64,000 nt of DNA from Mycolicibacterium sp. J2. GTDB lineage: Bacteria; Actinomycetota; Actinomycetes; Mycobacteriales; Mycobacteriaceae. Made by a program: the position numbers and the translations under genes. A model generated the notes under the pieces. That model made no database searches, was not told the DNA's origin, and was given only the letters and a program-made list of their open reading frames with translations. The stretch is taken from contig NZ_JAPFPY010000004.1 in assembly GCF_026240945.1 (NCBI RefSeq), positions 147,883 through 211,882 of the forward strand. The letters run 5' to 3'. Numbering within the stretch: position 1 is the stretch's first letter; every line of letters starts with the position of its first letter. This document shows, piece after piece, positions 44,710 to 53,125 of the stretch.

Positions 44710-46076
44710 TCAGCCCGCAGCACGTCGTCGATGCGGTGCTGGCCGAGGCGGCCCAGCGCGGCAAGGCCGACGAGACCACCGTCATCGTCACCGACCGGTC
44801 AGACGCGTCGCTGCGGTGGGCCGGCAATTCCATGACCACCAACGGGGAATCCCGCGGACGCACCACCACGGTGATCTCGGTGGTGCGCCGCGGCAACGAC
44901 GCCCACGTGGGTTCGGTCACGTCGGCCGAGGTCGATCCGTCCGCCATCGCCGGATTGGTGGCGGCCTCCCAGGACGCAGCCCAGGCGGCACCGGCGGCCA
45001 GCGACGCGGCTCCGGCACTGCCCGCCGACGCCGGACCCGCCGACTGGGACGCCGACGTGCCGGTTACCGGGGCTGACGTGTTCGCCGATGTGGCAACGAG
45101 TTTGGGGCGTGGTTTTCGCGGGCCGGACACGTTGTACGGGTTCGCACGGCACGTGCTGGAGACCACGTTCGTCGCGACGTCGACCGGTCTGCGGCGCCGC
45201 TCCACCGAGCCGACCGGTTCGGTGGAGATCAATGCCAAGCGCGGTGGCGCTAGCTCGTGGGTCGGGGTGGGCACCGCCGACTACGTCGACGTCCCCACCG
45301 ATGCTCTGCTGGAAGAGCTTTCGCTTCGGCTGGGCTGGGCGGCCAAGACGGTCGAGCTGCCGGCCGGGCGGTACGAGACGCTGATGCCGCCGTCGACGGT
45401 GGCCGACATGCTGATCTATCTGGGCTGGAGCATGGATGGCCGCGGCGCGCAGGAGGGCCGCACCGCGCTGTCGGCGCCCGGCGGCACCCGGGTGGGGGAG
45501 AAGCTGACCGACCTGCCGCTGACGCTGTACTCCGACCCGCGCGCTGCCGGCCAGGAATGCCGGCCCTTCGTCGCGGTGCCGAGTTCCTCGGAGCGAGTCT
45601 CGGCCTTCGACAACGGGTTGGACATCGGCAGGGTGGACTGGCTGCGGGACGGCGTGATCAACGCGTTGTCCTACCCCCGTTCGGCCGCGGCCGAATTCGG
45701 TGTGCCGGTGACGGTTCCGGCGGAGAATCTGCTGATGACCGGCGGCACGGCGGAGCTGGCCGACATGATCGCCTCGACCGAGCGCGGCTTGCTGCTGACC
45801 ACGTTGTGGTACATCCGCACCGTCGACCCGGCGGTGCTGCTGCTGACCGGCCTCACCCGGGACGGGGTGTACCTCATCGAGGACGGTGAGGTGACGGCCG
45901 CCGTCAACAACTTCCGGTTCAACGAAAGCCCGCTGGACTTGCTGCGCAGGGCCACCGAGGCCGGGGTCAGCGAGCCCACCCTGCCACGCGAGTGGGGTGA
46001 CTGGGCCACCCGGGCCACCATGCCGTCGTTGCGGATACCGGATTTCCACATGTCCTCGGTGAGCCAGGCGCAATGA
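44706..46076 (+). CDS. tldE: TldE/PmbA-family protein
   Basis: A 456-residue PmbA/TldE partner of TldD that shares the fold but lacks the zinc motif; no HExxH is present. Family segments are GFARHVLETTFVATSTG, NAKRGGASSWVGVG, ALSAPGGTRVGEKL and ENLLMTGG. It is co-translated with tldD (ATGA overlap). The pair forms a heterodimeric protease acting on unstructured peptides; no ribosomal peptide gene is seen nearby, so a housekeeping role is likely. Confidence 0.9.
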   Translation: MISPQHVVDAVLAEAAQRGKADETTVIVTDRSDASLRWAGNSMTTNGESRGRTTTVISVVRRGNDAHVGSVTSAEVDPSAIAGLVAASQDAAQAAPAASDAAPALPADAGPADWDADVPVTGADVFADVATSLGRGFRGPDTLYGFARHVLETTFVATSTGLRRRSTEPTGSVEINAKRGGASSWVGVGTADYVDVPTDALLEELSLRLGWAAKTVELPAGRYETLMPPSTVADMLIYLGWSMDGRGAQEGRTALSAPGGTRVGEKLTDLPLTLYSDPRAAGQECRPFVAVPSSSERVSAFDNGLDIGRVDWLRDGVINALSYPRSAAAEFGVPVTVPAENLLMTGGTAELADMIASTERGLLLTTLWYIRTVDPAVLLLTGLTRDGVYLIEDGEVTAAVNNFRFNESPLDLLRRATEAGVSEPTLPREWGDWATRATMPSLRIPDFHMSSVSQAQ

Positions 46077-46104
46077 AGCCCCGCGATCGGATCTGCCGGT
46101 GGTC

Positions 46105-46110
46105 TAGGGT
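46105..46110 (+). promoter_or_regulatory. -10 element of the first IspD-like gene, leaderless start
   Basis: TAGGGT lies 6 bases before the GTG at 46117, consistent with a leaderless transcript and a promoter separate from tldDE. Confidence 0.45.
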
Positions 46111-46116
46111 GGATCG

Positions 46117-46848
46117 GTGGTAAGAACGTCGCGACCGGGCGCAGTGGCCGTCATCCTCGCGGCCGGTAGCGGCACCCGGATGGGCGCCGACCGCAACAAG
46201 GCCTATCTGCCCCTGGCGGGCCGCCGGATGCTGTCGTGGTCGTTGGGTTCGATCGCCGAGGTTCCCGAACTGGTGCGCACCATCCTGGTGATCCGGGCCG
46301 ACGATCGCGCACGCGCCACCGGCACCCTCGACCGTGAGGTGCCCGATCTGCCGGTGGAGATCATCGACGGCGGCTCGTCGCGGCACCAATCCGAGTACCG
46401 CGCTTTGCAATACCTGGCCGATGACATCGAATCGGGGGCGGTTGACATCGTCCTCATCCACGACGCTGCCCGCCCGTTGGCAGGGCCGGGCATGATGCGT
46501 TCGGCGATCACGGTGGCCCGTCAGTTCGGCGGCGCGGTGCCCGGGGTGGAGGTCCGCGATCTGGTGACCATGGACGAGGCCGGCAATCTCGGTGACCTGC
46601 GTCCCGAGGATCGCCATGTCCGGGTGCAGACACCGCAGGCGTTTCAGGCGCTGCCGCTGCTGCAGGCCTATCGCGATGCCGACGCCGAACAGTTCGAGGG
46701 CACCGACACCTCCTCGAGCGTCGAGAAGTTCTCCGACATCGAGGTGCGGTGTTTTCAGGGGGACCCGAGGAACATGAAGGTGACCTTCTCCCAGGATCTG
46801 TTTCTGGCCGAGCGGTTGCTCGCCGACGCCCATCACCGGCTCAAGTGA
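46117..46848 (+). CDS. IspD-like cytidylyltransferase (motifs intact)
   Basis: A 243-residue nucleotidyltransferase of the IspD/TarI group. It keeps the catalytic motifs: LAAGSGTRMG (CTP-binding loop), a lysine in NKAYLPL, IHDAARP, VQTPQAFQ, and MKVTFSQD near the C terminus, the last carrying the lysine that in IspD contacts the substrate phosphate. IspD makes CDP-methylerythritol from MEP and CTP; TarI-type relatives use ribitol phosphate. Mycobacteria already have an ispD (Rv3582c) elsewhere, so this may be a second MEP or polyol-phosphate enzyme. It lies convergent to a MEP-type operon. Confidence 0.8.
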   Translation: MVRTSRPGAVAVILAAGSGTRMGADRNKAYLPLAGRRMLSWSLGSIAEVPELVRTILVIRADDRARATGTLDREVPDLPVEIIDGGSSRHQSEYRALQYLADDIESGAVDIVLIHDAARPLAGPGMMRSAITVARQFGGAVPGVEVRDLVTMDEAGNLGDLRPEDRHVRVQTPQAFQALPLLQAYRDADAEQFEGTDTSSSVEKFSDIEVRCFQGDPRNMKVTFSQDLFLAERLLADAHHRLK

Positions 46849-46866
46849 CGAGTTGAAAGGTCACCG

Positions 46867-47178
46867 ATGGAGGGACGTGAGTTAGCGCAATTACGGTGCA
46901 GCGAGTGCGGTTTGGAATCCGAGCACACTTTGCGGTATGCCGGGCGGTTGCTGGTGTCAACCGAGTGCGGCAACTGTGGTGTGCAGCGGCATCATCCCGA
47001 ACATGACCTGCGGCACGCCTATATCCATGATCTGGAGTTGCGTGTGTTGTCGAAACCGGGCCGGTGGGTCAACCGGCTGCGCCGGCATCCCGTGCAGACG
47101 TTGGTGGCGCTGCCCGGCGCGGTGCTGAGTCAACCGGTGAAGATCCTCCGCGAGATCGTCACGGTGCTGCGGGGCTGA
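46867..47178 (+). CDS. Small zinc-ribbon protein
   Basis: A 103-residue protein with two CxxC knuckles, C-S-E-C near residue 10 and C-G-N-C near 34, followed by histidines (QRHHPEHDLRH). The C-terminal half is hydrophobic/amphipathic with arginine (VNRLRRHPVQTLVALPGAVL). It is 18 bp downstream of the IspD-like gene with an AAAGG site, so the two may share a transcript. It ends 5 bp before the convergent degenerate IspD gene. Function unknown. Confidence 0.7.
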   Translation: MEGRELAQLRCSECGLESEHTLRYAGRLLVSTECGNCGVQRHHPEHDLRHAYIHDLELRVLSKPGRWVNRLRRHPVQTLVALPGAVLSQPVKILREIVTVLRG

Positions 47179-47183
47179 ACCGC

Positions 47184-47969
47184 TCAGCGTTGCTGGGCCA
47201 GCCGGCAACCGAGGATCGCGTCGGCCAGCTCGATATCGCGCGGGATGTCGAGGATGAACGCATCGGGATCTCCGTCGATGACGGCGGGCGTCACCCCGGC
47301 GCGGCGTGCCAGGGTGAGTTCGTCGAAGTCATCGGTCGCCTCGACGCCGGCGAGCATGGCGGTCAGGTGCTCGCGGTGAAATCCGCGGGGGTACTGCGCC
47401 GACCGCAGGCGCGAGCGGTCGACGGTTTCGGTCACCGCGCCGGCCGCGTCCACGGTTTTGACGCTGTCGACCATCGCCAGCGCGGGAACGACCACATCGT
47501 TGCCTGCGCGCAATCCGTCCAACACCCGGTCGGCGAGGTCGGTGGACGCCAGCGGCCGCCGAATATCGTGCACCAGAACGTATTCCACCGCGTCGTCAAC
47601 CTGCGCCACGGCCGCCGACAGGCATTCTTCCCGCGTCGCCGCACCGGGTACCGAGGTCACCTTGACCGTCACGTCATGGGCCGCCAGCACGGCCTTGACG
47701 TCGGCGTGTAGCGCCTCGGCCACGGCGATGACGGCGTCGGCGTCGGAACATCCGGCCACGATCCGGCTCTGCAGGCATTGCACCAGCGGCACGGTATCGC
47801 CGAAGCGGGTGAACAGCAGCTCCCGGTTGGTGGTCAGTGCGGCCGGGATCGGCACGACGAGCGCCCAGTCCGCTCGCTGGCGGCCGTGGCTGCGGGAAGC
47901 GGTGGTGCTGTGCCACCGGGGCAGCCGCGCATGCGGCGACCCGACGTTGCCGATCTTTTGATTCGCCAC
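47184..47969 (-). CDS. Degenerate IspD-like protein (catalytic motifs lost)
   Basis: A 261-residue protein that aligns along its length with actinobacterial IspD: YVLVHDIRRPLASTDLADRV corresponds to the VHDAAR region, and the VVPALAMVDSVKTVDAAG and LRSAQYPRGFHREHL parts are recognisable. Key positions have changed: the glycine-rich CTP loop (LAAGxGxR) is missing, the lysine after it is not apparent, HDAARP is HDIRRP, TPQGF is YPRGF, and the C-terminal FKIT lysine region is FILDIP. It probably lacks transferase activity but may still bind the ligand. It is the last gene of the PTS/DRL operon, starts at GTG with a strong GGAGGAGG site, and follows HPr by 63 bp. Confidence 0.75.
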   Translation of the reverse strand: MANQKIGNVGSPHARLPRWHSTTASRSHGRQRADWALVVPIPAALTTNRELLFTRFGDTVPLVQCLQSRIVAGCSDADAVIAVAEALHADVKAVLAAHDVTVKVTSVPGAATREECLSAAVAQVDDAVEYVLVHDIRRPLASTDLADRVLDGLRAGNDVVVPALAMVDSVKTVDAAGAVTETVDRSRLRSAQYPRGFHREHLTAMLAGVEATDDFDELTLARRAGVTPAVIDGDPDAFILDIPRDIELADAILGCRLAQQR

Positions 47970-48032
47970 TGCGCACCTCCTCCCGCTCGCTCCGGTTCCA
48001 GCATGCTAGCGGAACGCGCGGGGGGTGCCCGG

Positions 48033-48290
48033 TCAGGCGTCGAGGTCGCGCGCCACCAGGTCGGCGATCAGGTTGACCGTGTCGTCGTCATCGGCGGTGA
48101 CGGTGACCTCGGTGCCGGGGCCGGCGCCCAAGGTCATGATCATCAGGGCCGAGCCCGCATCGACCGGGTCACCCCCGTCACGCGACAGGGTCACCGTGCC
48201 TCCGGCCTTGGCGGCTGCCTCGGCGATGATGGCCGCGGGCCTGGCGTGCAATCCGACCGATGAGCCGACGGAGACGGTTTTGTTCGGCAT
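48033..48290 (-). CDS. ptsH: HPr-type phosphocarrier protein of the PTS
   Basis: An 85-residue HPr. The phosphorylated histidine is H15 in VGLHARPA, and a serine (S47, in DAGSALMIM) is close to the regulatory Ser46 position. It is inside the minus-strand PTS operon, between lpd and the degenerate IspD gene, so this operon carries its own HPr for the glucitol-type EII; no enzyme I is present in the window. ATG 48288-48290 gives the normal HPr N terminus and has an AAAGGGA site. Confidence 0.9.
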   Translation of the reverse strand: MPNKTVSVGSSVGLHARPAAIIAEAAAKAGGTVTLSRDGGDPVDAGSALMIMTLGAGPGTEVTVTADDDDTVNLIADLVARDLDA

Positions 48291-48313
48291 GAAATCCCTT
48301 TCAGATGTGGTGA

Positions 48314-49714
48314 TCAACTATGGCTGTGCAGCGGTTTGCCCGCCAACGCCAGGTGCGCTTCCCCGACGGCCTCCGACAGGGTCGGATGGGCATGGATGTG
48401 TTGGGCCACCTCGTCGGGGCGGGCATCCCAGTTGACGATCAGCTGCGCTTCGGAGATCAGTTCCCCGACGCGTTTGCCCACCATGTGCACACCGAGCACG
48501 GGGCCGCCCTTGGCGGACACGACTTTCACGATCCCCGTCGATCCCAGGATCCGGGCTTTACCGTTGCCGGCCAGGTCGTACACGGCGTCCTGGACCTCGT
48601 AGCCGCGCTCGGTGGCCACGGCGCTGGTCATCCCCACCGATGCCACCTCCGGATGGGAGTAGGTGACCCGCGGGACGCCCAGGTAGTCGATCGGCGCCGG
48701 GTCCAGGCCGGCCAGCGTTTCGGCCACCATGATGCCTTCGGCGAACCCGACGTGCGCCAGCTGCAGGGTGGGAATCACATCGCCGACGGCGAAGATGGTC
48801 GGCACCGACGTGCGGCAGCGCTCGTCGACCTTGAGGTACCCGCGGTCGGTTTCCAGTCCGACGCTGTCCAGGCCGATGCCGTCGGTGACCGGTGCCCGGC
48901 CGATCGCCACCAGCACCAGATCGGCCGCCAGGGTGGATCCGTCGTCGAGGGTCACGGTGACCCCCTCGGCTGAGGGTGTGGCGGCGGTGACCTTGGCTCC
49001 CAGCCGCAGCGAAATGCCTTGGCGGGCGAACGCTTTCTCCAGCGCCGCGCTGGCGGCCTGATCTTCCAGCGGAACCAGATGCGGTAGGGCTTCGACGATC
49101 GCCACCTGCGCGCCGAACGAGTGCCACACCGTGGCGAATTCGCACCCGATGGCGCCGCCGCCGAGCACGATGGCGCTGCGCGGGATCGCGTCGAGAGTCA
49201 GTGCTTCGTCGCTGGTGACGATCCGTTGCCCGTCGGCGGATATCCCGGGGATGTGGCGGGGCACCGATCCGGTCGCGACGACGATATGGGCACCGGACAC
49301 GGTGCGCTGTGTACCGTCGGGCAACGTGACCGCCACCGCGGTCGGTGAGACCAGTCGACCGGTGCCGGTAATCAGTTCGATGCCGCGACCGGCGACCAGC
49401 CCGGACAGGCCACGGAACAGGGCGTTGACGACACCGTCGCGGTAGGTGGCCACTGCGCCGGTGTCGATGTGGTCCAGGCTCGCCTGCACGCCGAAACAGG
49501 CTGATTCCCGGACGGTCTCGACGACGTCGGCGGTCTGCAGCAGCGCCTTGGTGGGGATGCAGCCGCGGTGCAGGCAGGTGCCGCCGAGCTTGTCCTTCTC
49601 GATGACCGCCACGCGCATGCCGAGTTCGGCGGCGCGCAACGCGGCGGCGTAGCCGCCGCTGCCCCCGCCGAGCACGATCAGATCGACGTCGAACGTGTCG
49701 TCCAGGCCGGACAT
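48314..49714 (-). CDS. lpd: Dihydrolipoyl dehydrogenase (E3)
   Basis: A 466-residue flavoprotein disulfide reductase. FAD motif LGGGSGGYAAALRA, redox pair C47/C52 in GGTCLHRGCIPTK, and the C-terminal HAHPTLSEA with the catalytic His. It reoxidises the lipoyl group of E2. It is one of four adjacent genes encoding a complete 2-oxo-acid or acyloin dehydrogenase complex (E1alpha, E1beta, E2, E3). ATG 49712-49714 was chosen because the N-terminal extension further upstream is not conserved. Confidence 0.95.
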   Translation of the reverse strand: MSGLDDTFDVDLIVLGGGSGGYAAALRAAELGMRVAVIEKDKLGGTCLHRGCIPTKALLQTADVVETVRESACFGVQASLDHIDTGAVATYRDGVVNALFRGLSGLVAGRGIELITGTGRLVSPTAVAVTLPDGTQRTVSGAHIVVATGSVPRHIPGISADGQRIVTSDEALTLDAIPRSAIVLGGGAIGCEFATVWHSFGAQVAIVEALPHLVPLEDQAASAALEKAFARQGISLRLGAKVTAATPSAEGVTVTLDDGSTLAADLVLVAIGRAPVTDGIGLDSVGLETDRGYLKVDERCRTSVPTIFAVGDVIPTLQLAHVGFAEGIMVAETLAGLDPAPIDYLGVPRVTYSHPEVASVGMTSAVATERGYEVQDAVYDLAGNGKARILGSTGIVKVVSAKGGPVLGVHMVGKRVGELISEAQLIVNWDARPDEVAQHIHAHPTLSEAVGEAHLALAGKPLHSHS

Positions 49715-49757
49715 GGTGGTTCTCCTTGTCAAGGTTCTGAGCCGGGCCGGCGAAGGG

Positions 49758-51056
49758 TCAGAGCAGCAGGCGGCGCACGTCGGCGAGCAGGTGGCCCAGA
49801 TGGCTGGTGAACCGCGCCGCCAGGGCACCGTCGATGATGCGGTGGTCGTAGGACAGGCTCAACGGCAGCATCAGCCGGGGAACGAATTGTGCGCCGTCCC
49901 ATACCGGCTCGGTCCGGCTCTTGGACACCCCGAGGATCGCGGCTTCGGGACTGTTCACGATCGGGGTGAACGCGGTGCCGCCGATACCGCCGAGGCTGGA
50001 CACCGTGAATGTGGCCCCGCCGATGTCGTCAGCGGCGAGCTTTCCGTCCCGAGCCCGCCCCGACACGTCGGCCAGCTCCCGGCTCAACTCGGTGATGCCC
50101 TTGCGGTCGACGTCCCTGATCACCGGCACCACCAGTCCGTGCGGGGTATCGACCGCCACGCCCAGGTGGTAATAGTGCTTGAGCACCAACGCATCCTGCG
50201 TTGCCGTCAGCGAGCTGTTCACCCTCGGATGGGCTTTGAGGGCGCACACCACGGCCTTGAGCAGGAATGCCAGCAGGGTGACCCGGTTGCCGTCTAGCTT
50301 CGCCGCCGCATCGAGGTCGCGCCGGTAGGCGTCGAGGTCGGTGATATCGGCGGTGTTGTGCTGCGTGACGTGCGGGATCGTCGTCCAGGACTGGGTGAGT
50401 GCGGCCGCCGAGACCCTGTTGATGCGGCTGAGGCGTTCCGTTGTCGTTTCACCGAACGCGTCCTGGGCGCCGCTGTCGGCCAGTGCTGGCGGTGCCGCCG
50501 GTACGACGGGTGCCGGGGTGGCCGGGATTCCGCCGCCGGTGGTGGTGCGCGCCGCCGTCTCGACATCGCCGACGGTGATCAGACCGTCAGGGCCGGAACC
50601 GGCCACCGTGTCGATGTCCACGTGTAATTCGCTGGCCCTGCGCCGGGCGAACGGTACGGCCGGGCGCGGTCCGCGACGCGACGGGGGAGTGGCCGCCGGG
50701 GCCGCGGTGCGTGCGCTCACCAGTTCTGGTTGCGGCTCGGGTGCCGGGCCTTTGTCCAGCCCGTTGTCCAGCCCGTTGTCCAACCCGTCGAACAGCCCGT
50801 CGAGCAGATCGTCGGCGTCACTGGTGATGTAGGCCAGTGGCTCGCCGACACCCAGCACCTGGTCGGGTTGGGCGATCAGTCGGGACAGTGTGCCCTCGAC
50901 CGGTGACTCGACCTCCATGTCGACCTTGTCGCTGGCCACCTCGCACAGGACGTCGCCGACCTTGACGGCTTCGCCGGGTTCCCGGCGCCACACCAGGAAG
51001 GTGCCCTCCGTCATCGTCATCGACATCTTGGGCATCACCAGCGGAACTTCGCGCAT
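49758..51056 (-). CDS. Dihydrolipoamide acyltransferase (E2), AcoC/PDH type
   Basis: A 432-residue E2. Lipoyl domain in residues 1-80 with lipoylated K44 in ASDKVDME, a linker with a short tandem repeat (DGL/DNGL units, about residues 86-102), a peripheral subunit-binding domain at about 128-165 (FARRRASELHVDIDTVAGSG), and a catalytic domain with SYDHRIIDG near the C terminus (the DHRxxDG active site). It transfers the acyl group to CoA. ATG 51054-51056 overlaps the E1beta stop (ATGA), so the two are co-translated. Confidence 0.93.
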   Translation of the reverse strand: MREVPLVMPKMSMTMTEGTFLVWRREPGEAVKVGDVLCEVASDKVDMEVESPVEGTLSRLIAQPDQVLGVGEPLAYITSDADDLLDGLFDGLDNGLDNGLDKGPAPEPQPELVSARTAAPAATPPSRRGPRPAVPFARRRASELHVDIDTVAGSGPDGLITVGDVETAARTTTGGGIPATPAPVVPAAPPALADSGAQDAFGETTTERLSRINRVSAAALTQSWTTIPHVTQHNTADITDLDAYRRDLDAAAKLDGNRVTLLAFLLKAVVCALKAHPRVNSSLTATQDALVLKHYYHLGVAVDTPHGLVVPVIRDVDRKGITELSRELADVSGRARDGKLAADDIGGATFTVSSLGGIGGTAFTPIVNSPEAAILGVSKSRTEPVWDGAQFVPRLMLPLSLSYDHRIIDGALAARFTSHLGHLLADVRRLLL

Positions 51057-52087
51057 CAGCTCGTCCTCACGAGATCTCGTGCCGCGGCGATGATGTCGTC
51101 GACCTGCGGCACGCTGGCCTTCTCCAGCTCGGGTGCGTAGGGGATCGGCGCGTCCAGACCACACAGCCGCTTGATGGGCGCCAGCAGGCTGTAGATGGCG
51201 TCGGAGCCGGCGATCCGGGCGGCGATCTCCCCGACGAAGCCGCCTGTCATCGGCGCCTCCTGCACCAGGAGCACCCGGCCGGTGGCCCGCACCGCATCCA
51301 GCACGGTGTCCTCGTCGAACGGCACCAGGGTGCGTGGATCCACGACGGTGATCCCGATGCCCTCGGCGGCCAGCGTCCGGGCGGCCTGCACCGACTTGCC
51401 GACCATCACGCCGGTGGCCACGATCGTCAGGTCGTCGCCCTCGTGCCGAATCGCGGCCTTGCCCAACGGGACCCGCTCGTTTCCGGCGGGCACCGGGCCG
51501 CTGGTGCGATACAGCAGCTTGTGTTCGAGCACGATGACGGGATTCGGATCGTCGATCGCGGCCAGCAGCAGACCCTTGGCGTCGGCGGCAGTGGCGGGCA
51601 GCGCCACCTTCAGTCCGGGGACGTGGGCGAACCACGCTTCCAGGGACTGCGAATGTTGTGCTGCCGCACCGGTTCCGGATCCGGATGGGGCGCGCAGCAC
51701 CATGGGCACACTGGCCGCGCCGCCGAGCATGAAGTGGATCTTGGCTGCCTGGTTGACGATCTGGTCCATCGCCTGGTTGGTGAAGTCGGAGAACTGGATC
51801 TCCACCACCGGACGCATGCCGCACATGGCTGCGCCCACCGCCGCACCGACGATGCCGAGCTCGGAGATCGGGGTGTCGCGGACGCGTTCGGCCCCGAATT
51901 TCTCCAGCAGCCCCTTGGTGACACCGAAGGCCCCGCCGTAGATGCCGATGTCCTCACCCAGGATGAACACCCGTTCATCCTCGGTCATGGCGGTGCTCAG
52001 GGCGTCCCGGACGGCGTCGGAGTAGGACATCTCGGTGACACCCGCGCCGCCGGGGGCGTCGATCTCGATGGTGGTGGACGTGCTCAC
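51056..52087 (-). CDS. E1 beta subunit, acetoin/pyruvate dehydrogenase type
   Basis: A 343-residue transketolase-like beta subunit. Features: [37 protein letters not shown] and [20 protein letters not shown], the last carrying the catalytic Glu. With the alpha subunit it forms a thiamine-diphosphate E1 that can act on pyruvate or cleave acyloins such as acetoin. Similarity to AcoB is what I would expect; alternative substrates are discussed in the findings. GTG 52085-52087 overlaps the E1alpha stop. Confidence 0.92.
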   Translation of the reverse strand: MSTSTTIEIDAPGGAGVTEMSYSDAVRDALSTAMTEDERVFILGEDIGIYGGAFGVTKGLLEKFGAERVRDTPISELGIVGAAVGAAMCGMRPVVEIQFSDFTNQAMDQIVNQAAKIHFMLGGAASVPMVLRAPSGSGTGAAAQHSQSLEAWFAHVPGLKVALPATAADAKGLLLAAIDDPNPVIVLEHKLLYRTSGPVPAGNERVPLGKAAIRHEGDDLTIVATGVMVGKSVQAARTLAAEGIGITVVDPRTLVPFDEDTVLDAVRATGRVLLVQEAPMTGGFVGEIAARIAGSDAIYSLLAPIKRLCGLDAPIPYAPELEKASVPQVDDIIAAARDLVRTS

Positions 52088-53094
52088 GCTGACTCCTGCA
52101 CTGGTGCGTATACGCCGGAGAGCAACTCGTCGGCGCGGGATGGGGCGGCCTCGTTACCGGCTTTGATCGCCGCTCGTATGGCATCGCGGGCGTGGGTGCG
52201 CACGGCTTCGATATCGTCCTGGGACAGGGTGCCGTGTTCGAGCGCGGTGGCCTCGAACCGGCCGATCGGGTCCTTGGCCCGCCACGTGTCGATCTCCTCG
52301 CGGGTGCGGTAAAGGTTCTGATCGCTCTTTGAATGTCCCTTGTAGCGGTAGGTGACGGCCTCGACCAGCGTCGGCCCGCGGCCGGCCCGGGCGCGGGCGA
52401 CGGCCTCGCTGACGGCGTCGAAGACTTCTTGGACGTCGTTGCCGTCCACCGTGACCCCGGGCATCCCGTAGGCCGCTGCCCGGTCACTGACCCGCGGCAC
52501 GGCCATCGACCGCGCGCTCGACATGGACATGCCGTAACCGTTGTTCTCGCAGATGAACACCGCGGGTAGCGCCCACACCGCAGCCAGATTGAGGCCCTCG
52601 TGGAAGGCGCCCTCGTTGGTGGCGCCGTCGCCGAAGAAGCTGACGGCGACGTTGGTGGTGTTGCGCAGCTTCTGGGCCAGCGCTGCGCCGGCGGCGATGG
52701 GGATGCCGCCGCCGACGATGCCGTTGGCGCCCAGGTTGCCGGTGTCGACATCGGCGATGTGCATGGACCCGCCCCGGCCCCGGCAGTAGCCGGTTTCCTT
52801 GGCCAGCAGCTCGGCCATCATCCGGTCGAGCTTGGCGCCCTTGGCGATGCAGTGCCCGTGCCCGCGGTGGGTCGAGGTGATCAGGTCGTGGCGGGTCAGC
52901 GCCAAGCAGGCGCCGGTGGCGACGGCTTCCTGCCCGATCGACAGGTGCATGGTGCCGTGCATCAGGCCGCGGGCGAACAGGTCGTCGACGGCCTCTTCGA
53001 ACCGGCGGATCTCCCACATGGTGGTCAGCACCCGCCGCGCCAAGGCGGCGTCGTCGGCCAGTCGCGTTGCGGCGGTGCCTGATTCGGTGGTCAC
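52084..53094 (-). CDS. E1 alpha subunit, acetoin/pyruvate dehydrogenase type
   Basis: A 336-residue alpha subunit with the thiamine-diphosphate motif [13 protein letters not shown] ... CENN, and [29 protein letters not shown] and [10 protein letters not shown] as in AcoA/PdhA. I chose GTG 53092-53094, which has an AAAGG site 7 bases upstream and gives the usual family length; longer versions would run into the DRL-like gene's 3' end. It lies 31 bp after the DRL-like oxidoreductase. Confidence 0.9.
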   Translation of the reverse strand: MTTESGTAATRLADDAALARRVLTTMWEIRRFEEAVDDLFARGLMHGTMHLSIGQEAVATGACLALTRHDLITSTHRGHGHCIAKGAKLDRMMAELLAKETGYCRGRGGSMHIADVDTGNLGANGIVGGGIPIAAGAALAQKLRNTTNVAVSFFGDGATNEGAFHEGLNLAAVWALPAVFICENNGYGMSMSSARSMAVPRVSDRAAAYGMPGVTVDGNDVQEVFDAVSEAVARARAGRGPTLVEAVTYRYKGHSKSDQNLYRTREEIDTWRAKDPIGRFEATALEHGTLSQDDIEAVRTHARDAIRAAIKAGNEAAPSRADELLSGVYAPVQESA

Positions 53095-53125
53095 GAGGTT
53101 GCCTTTCACATCGAGGGTCGAGGTG

